Positions 60,012 to 64,000 of a stretch of 64,000 nucleotides of DNA are shown piece by piece. Each line of letters begins with the position of its first letter. Position 1 is the stretch's first letter. The notes below the pieces were generated by a model, which was not told the DNA's origin, did not search any database, and saw only the letters and a program-made list of their open reading frames with translations. This stretch comes from Amaurobius ferox (taxonomy: Eukaryota; Arthropoda; Arachnida; Araneae; Amaurobiidae): the NCBI GenBank assembly GCA_951213105.1, contig OX578142.1, positions 121,920,731-121,984,730 on the forward strand. Direction: 5' to 3'. Position numbers and translations under genes: made by a program.

Positions 60012-60268
60012 TCAAAAATTATTATCACCATAAAGATCAATTTTGTGTGAAACCTTTTTACAACCTGATGCAGAAAACACTTCAAATTCAGGAGGATAAT
60101 ATGCAAATTGACTAGCTACTTCCTCAACAACATCCACATGATACGGTAGTTTACGTAATTTAAGTTCTCTGATAATACATTTTTTTATATGTTCTTTTTC
60201 CAAAGGTAAGAAAGGAACAAAGACATCAATGAGATCTTTATCCACAATTTCACTGAATTGCAATCCAT
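60012..60268 (-). CDS. Torsin-family AAA+ ATPase, last coding exon
   Basis: Torsins are AAA+ ATPases of the ER lumen and nuclear envelope, activated by LAP1/LULL1-type cofactors. The exon begins after a good acceptor (TTTTTCTCTAG, AG at 60269-60270) with the last two bases of a split codon (phase 1) and ends at TGA 60012-60014. The peptide reads GLQFSEIVDKDLIDVFVPFL, then PLEKEHIKKCI..E, then VVEEVASQFAYYPPEFEVFS and SASGCKKVSHKIDLYGDNNF. Matching family signatures are the GL..S.LI...LID.FVPFLPLE.KHV..C block, the (Y/F)(F/Y)P....VFS segment and the C-terminal GCK motif whose Cys lies in sensor 2. There is no ER-retention signal, as in other torsins. The nucleotide-binding exons must lie beyond 64000 or in unread introns. 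The subtype (torsin-1, -2 or the single invertebrate torsin) cannot be told from this exon. Confidence 0.93.
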
Positions 60269-61892
60269 CTAGAGAAAAATAATCATTTTAAATAAAAACC
60301 AAATCATTAAATATTTATATTTTATTAAAAGTATTTTAATATTTCTTTAATAATATTAATTTATTTCAAGATAATTTTTTTAAATGCTGCACGCAATTTT
60401 AAGAAGTTGTAGAACCCTAAATTTTAAATATATCTTTTATAAGACAATTTGGGCAAACTTAGAGCCAGCAATTCTAATTTAAAAAAGATCTCAGACTCCT
60501 TACAGCAGTGGTTGCCAACTTATTTCACTCACAATTCAAAATTTCAAATAACATTTCCTTGGCACACCAATGTATATCTATTAAAATAAAGTATAAATAA
60601 TTAAATTTAAAAATTGATATAGCATATTATTAATACATATATTATGAATTTGGTAGATATGCCTACTTATGTATTTTGTGTGCTGAAAAACAATACAAAA
60701 TAGAATAAAATTCAGTTTTAAAATTTGATAATTTTATTTGGAATGGCTCCCCTTTGAAATGTGTTCCAATTTTTTAGATGTGCCATACTCATGTTCCATC
60801 ATATCTTTTTTCAAGTGCATACAAAGTTGTTGCAGTGAAGACAATTACATCAGATTTTAGGACTTTTTGGGGGTGACAATGGATGATAAGTATAGACTCT
60901 AAATTTTAGAGTGTTTACAGCCCAAATAATAAAAAATTATCATTTCATACACTATACATAATTATTTGTGCAGGATGAATATTCAACATTTTATTTTTAA
61001 ATATTTTAAAATTAATTAAGCTAGGAAATCTACAAAAAATTGGGTATTATGAGCTATTTAAATTCCTTAAAATATATTATATACTGATTTTAAAATAAAA
61101 GTAGGAACAAAACCAGGAATAGTTTTTTTAAAAGTAGGAAAAAATAGGAATATGAAATCTGTTGACATATTTTTAAATTGTAAGTGAATATGAATATGTT
61201 TGCAGAATAACAGAAAAAATAATATCCAAGAAAAATTAGTTTGATGTACAGAAAGTTTATGAAGACAAATGTTAAGTTTATGGCTTTCAGCTATAGATTA
61301 CAATAATAACTTGTATGTGCCAATCCTGCTACAACACTATTATAGTGAGATACAAACTAACTATGGATGCAAAAGGCATCTTATTTTGAAAGCAAACAAC
61401 TTGGAATATTAAAATGACTTTAGATTTATGACAAAAACATAAATTATGTTATACAGGGTTCATACTAAAATTTGAAAATAAAAATTAAGGAGTTCTAGCA
61501 CATCAAAAATTTTTAAGGAATTTAAAGATTATATGCTCAAACCTTCTACATTATATCAGCATTATTTTTCAAAGAAAAATATGTTCCAAAAAAATTACTT
61601 AACGCACAGCTGCTTAAATTACAAATTTCTTTAAATAAATTCTAATATACAATTAAATATTATATATTAATAATATAAATAAGTATCAGATAAAACTAAA
61701 ATTCATATTAGTTCTATAGACCAATTTACAATTCGAATGATTTACAGCAGTGGAAATTCATTCAAAATCTTTATCACAAATTTACATATATAAAAATTCT
61801 GCACAAGAAAAAACAAATGTTCTCGAAAGTTTTATTAATTAATTTTTACTTTTTTAATTATTATTTAACATGTTGTGAATTAAAAAAATAAA
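60269..61892. other. Probable torsin intron; possible hAT-type end
   Basis: AT-rich and without a further torsin exon that I can recognise. At 60507-60580, CAGTGGTTGCCAACTTATTT and TTGGCACACC resemble the left end of a hAT-type MITE, but no matching right end was found. Confidence 0.4.
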
Positions 61893-62541
61893 TCTATATA
61901 ATATGCACTGAACTGAGTGAGTGAGTGAGTGAGTGATGTATCAAAATTATAAAGAGCTTCCACTATAGCTAGAATTTTGATATGGATGTGATCTAATCTG
62001 TCTCAGCTTCAAGACTAAGGGAGAAATCTAAAATTCCAAATTTTTTAATTAAGGGTGACAGTACAAAGGAATAATAAAAAACTCATAACCTCCTTGCCTA
62101 ATTATTGAGCACTTCCACTTTTGTTAAAATCTTGGTTTTGGTTTTATTTTCTAGGTCTAGGTCAATGAAAATATCAAATATTTAGAAATATTCAAATTAG
62201 GGGTGACAATACAAAGAAATAATTAAACAATTCAAAACAACTTTTCAAAATGATCAAGTAATTTTTTTCGAACCAGAACCTTGGCTTCAGTCTCATTCGA
62301 TCCATCTCAGCTTCCAGATCAATGAAAAAAATCAAAAATTCCAATCAGATGTGATGATACAAATGGATTTAAAAAACTTGCATCATATCAGTTCTCAAAA
62401 TGTGCACCAATCCATTTATTTATTATTATTTTTTTAAATTGAAACAGATTTTGATATTTAGAACTTTTATTAAATGTGTAGATGTCACATTCAGTGGCCA
62501 CTAGCCTTAAAGAATGGGCGAAGCGCGGGTGAAATGGATAG
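61893..62541 (+). mobile_element. Non-autonomous Helitron, full length, three internal units
   Basis: Starts TCTATATAATATGCACTGAA after an A, then (GAGT)n. It ends with GGGCGAAGCGCGGGTGAAAT and ATAG (CTAG with one change) followed by T. The interior holds three diverged ~157-bp units, against two in the 10.7-kb copy and twelve in the 45.8-kb copy. It lies in the probable torsin intron. Confidence 0.85.
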
Positions 62542-62689
62542 TTTTAAAATAAACTCAGAATAATTAGTTAAATATCTGAAATATTATTTTAAAAAAATCC
62601 TTGAAATTCAAAGCATTGCATGAGAATATTAACTATAAGAATTATCTTACTTCCATCCTTAACTCTCATAATATTTGATTAATTATGCA
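62542..62689. other. No gene seen
   Basis: Short AT-rich spacer. Confidence 0.35.
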
Positions 62690-62860
62690 CAATATTTGTT
62701 TAAAATTAACAAAAATATGAAAATAAGCAAGTTTAGGCTGCCTACTGAGTAATAATTAAAGGATGGAGGTGGATGGGAAAAGATGCTTGTGGACTCTCTG
62801 TAAAACACCACAATGCAAATAATTGCAGAATCCCACCATTTATGTAATACATTATTTTTT
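62690..62860 (+). repeat. Single copy of the 54.4-kb tandem unit
   Basis: AAAATATGAAAATAAGCAAG, GGATGGAGGTGGATGGGAAA and GGACTCTCTGTAAAACACC match the units at 54408-54830. Confidence 0.75.
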
Positions 62861-62987
62861 TAGTAAAATATTTATTCATTTATAGTGGCATTATAAAAAT
62901 AACCTAATGATAATATATGAAATGAGTCACTTGAAAAATATTGGGGTAATTTATGCATATAATGTACATAAGCAGAAGCCCTAAAGA

Positions 62988-63040
62988 CAAAAAAATTGAG
63001 TTTGGAGAGAAAGTCATGAGCTGCCCACATAAGATTTTAA
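62988..63040 (-). repeat. Solo RB/RC 5' end
   Basis: GAGAAAGTCATGAGCTGCCC and ACATAAGATTTT are the inverted family start. No other RB part is attached. Confidence 0.5.
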
Positions 63041-63752
63041 ACAAATATGTATCTTTATAGTTAGACTTGTTTTTGAATCCATTTTTTATTGAGTCTGACA
63101 TGCTTGGAGAAAAATTTAACTGGATGAAAAGAGATAGCGATTGAAAGTTGTATATTAAAATTTAAACAATATCAGACAAACGTTTAAAAATAAACATTAT
63201 ATTCGAAAAATGTTTATATATTTAAATCTTATTAACATGCTTAACCTGTTTAATCCCATTAAGTCCTAGCCGAGATCACTAACAGAAGACATAACTTCAG
63301 ATACCTCCAATTCTTTAAGCTTTCATATGACAGATTCAAACTCCATATATCTTTTCAGCAAATTTAGTGAGAACTTCATTTAGAATACAAGATGTGAATT
63401 AAAAGACCTTCACTTTGGAAATGGGAAAGAATGTAAATGTAGAACTACAATGAGATACTACAACAATAATGAGATACTACAACTTAATGAGATACTACAA
63501 CAATAACTTGTATATAGGCTAGCACATTAAGATCATTTAGATACTGCCTTATTCTTTTATACCCAGCATTTGATGAAATATTATTGCAACTGTGTTCCTA
63601 TGGGAGGAACTGTAGGAAATATTCAAAAATAACACTATATTATCTGATTATTAGCCATTCTAGAACTAATATGATGTGAAAAGAACTAACATGACATAAA
63701 AGAAAATTATTTTTAATATTTAAAAGAGACTGAATTCCAGCAAAATCTTCCT
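63041..63752. other. No gene; short tandem repeat
   Basis: TGAGATACTACAACA-type units occur three times at 63450-63505. Otherwise AT-rich. Confidence 0.4.
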
Positions 63753-64000
63753 TTAGTGCAGCACTTGTTTTGAAAAATAAAAAGCAAACAATTCAGTGGC
63801 AAACTTATCAATGTCTATATCCAAAAATTTCAAATATTTTGATATTGCATTATGAATCTTATGTAGAGAACATGTGCCTATATCTAGGAGTTCTGCTTTT
63901 TCAATTGCTTGTAGTTCAAAATTTAATTTCAACACAAATGTATTTATATTTGGGCCATTCATTGGCAATATGGTAAGTTTATTAAGGGTAACTAATATTG
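63753..64000 (-). pseudogene. hAT-like transposase-derived relic, runs off the window
   Basis: The minus-strand frame is open from the window edge to a stop at about 63753. It reads LTILPMNGPNINTFVLKLNF, then LLDIGTCSLHKIHNAISKYL. GPN(V/I)N followed, after about 25 residues, by (I/D)IG(S/T)C.LH..H.A is a block seen in many arthropod hAT-like or ZBED-derived proteins. The frame has no ATG-initiated gene structure. It may be a relic or an internal exon of a domesticated gene; the missing part lies beyond 64000. Confidence 0.5.

Noticed and set aside
60507..60860. Complete hAT MITE next to the torsin exon
   Set aside because: Only a CAGTGGTTGCCAAC-like left end is visible; no inverted right end or 8-bp duplication.
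60269..64000. Further torsin exons (Walker A/B) inside the window
   Set aside because: No GxTGxGK(N/T) or neighbouring torsin block was seen on the minus strand.

Overview
This is a eukaryotic, AT-rich, gene-poor and repeat-dense window. Exons are separated by GT..AG introns, there is no operon structure, and there are many tRNA-derived SINEs, Helitrons, Tc1/mariner, hAT and pogo-type elements. Together with a torsin exon, this points to a metazoan, most likely an arthropod. A chelicerate or spider-like genome is plausible, but the sequence alone does not settle that.

Host genes. Only two exons look convincingly like host genes, both on the minus strand. One is at 33986-35002: a secreted protein with a Thr/Ser-rich linker whose C-terminal end resembles the start of an M28-type metallopeptidase, ending at a perfect GTAAGT donor. 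The other is at 60012-60268: the last coding exon of a torsin AAA+ ATPase. Two weaker exon candidates are 24348-24491 (-), a GC-rich stop-terminated exon of unknown family, and 32067-32167 (+), MADF-like. The other exons of these genes are not recognisable here.

Layout. 0.9-2.4 kb: a Tc3-like transposon with paired inner and outer transposase-site repeats and a dead transposase. 2.8-8.5 kb: sparse, with a hAT-like relic and old repeats. 8.5-20.6 kb: a mosaic of recurrent non-autonomous families, called here R1, RB and RC, plus a Helitron and many tRNA-like SINE pieces. 20.6-23.2 kb: a paralogue of 10.7-11.9 kb that carries a 1.9-kb CMC-like DNA transposon with a decayed transposase-type ORF. 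23.4-26.5 kb: a tandem-core Helitron-like element, a full-length SINE and a LINE 3' end. 26.5-31 kb: an inverted Penelope/hammerhead-like pair next to an almost perfect 2.1-kb tandem duplication. 33-35 kb: a second tandem-core element and the secreted-protein exon. 36.7-53.9 kb: further R1/RB copies, a 283-bp SINE with target-site duplications (TSDs), a hAT MITE, a Helitron with a 12-unit 157-bp array, and a pogo-like element nested in an R1 copy. 53.9-64 kb: repeat-poor flank of the torsin exon, with two tiny SINE insertions, one Helitron and a hAT-like relic.

Most of the window is explained by nested mobile elements. The sharpest signals are a series of very short (34-71 bp) SINE tail insertions with TSDs, two rolling-circle-type families whose copies differ mainly in the number of internal tandem units, the RB/RC family with shared ends and exchangeable cores, and the recent 2.1-kb duplication at a palindrome. 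I did not find a convincing undescribed gene system.
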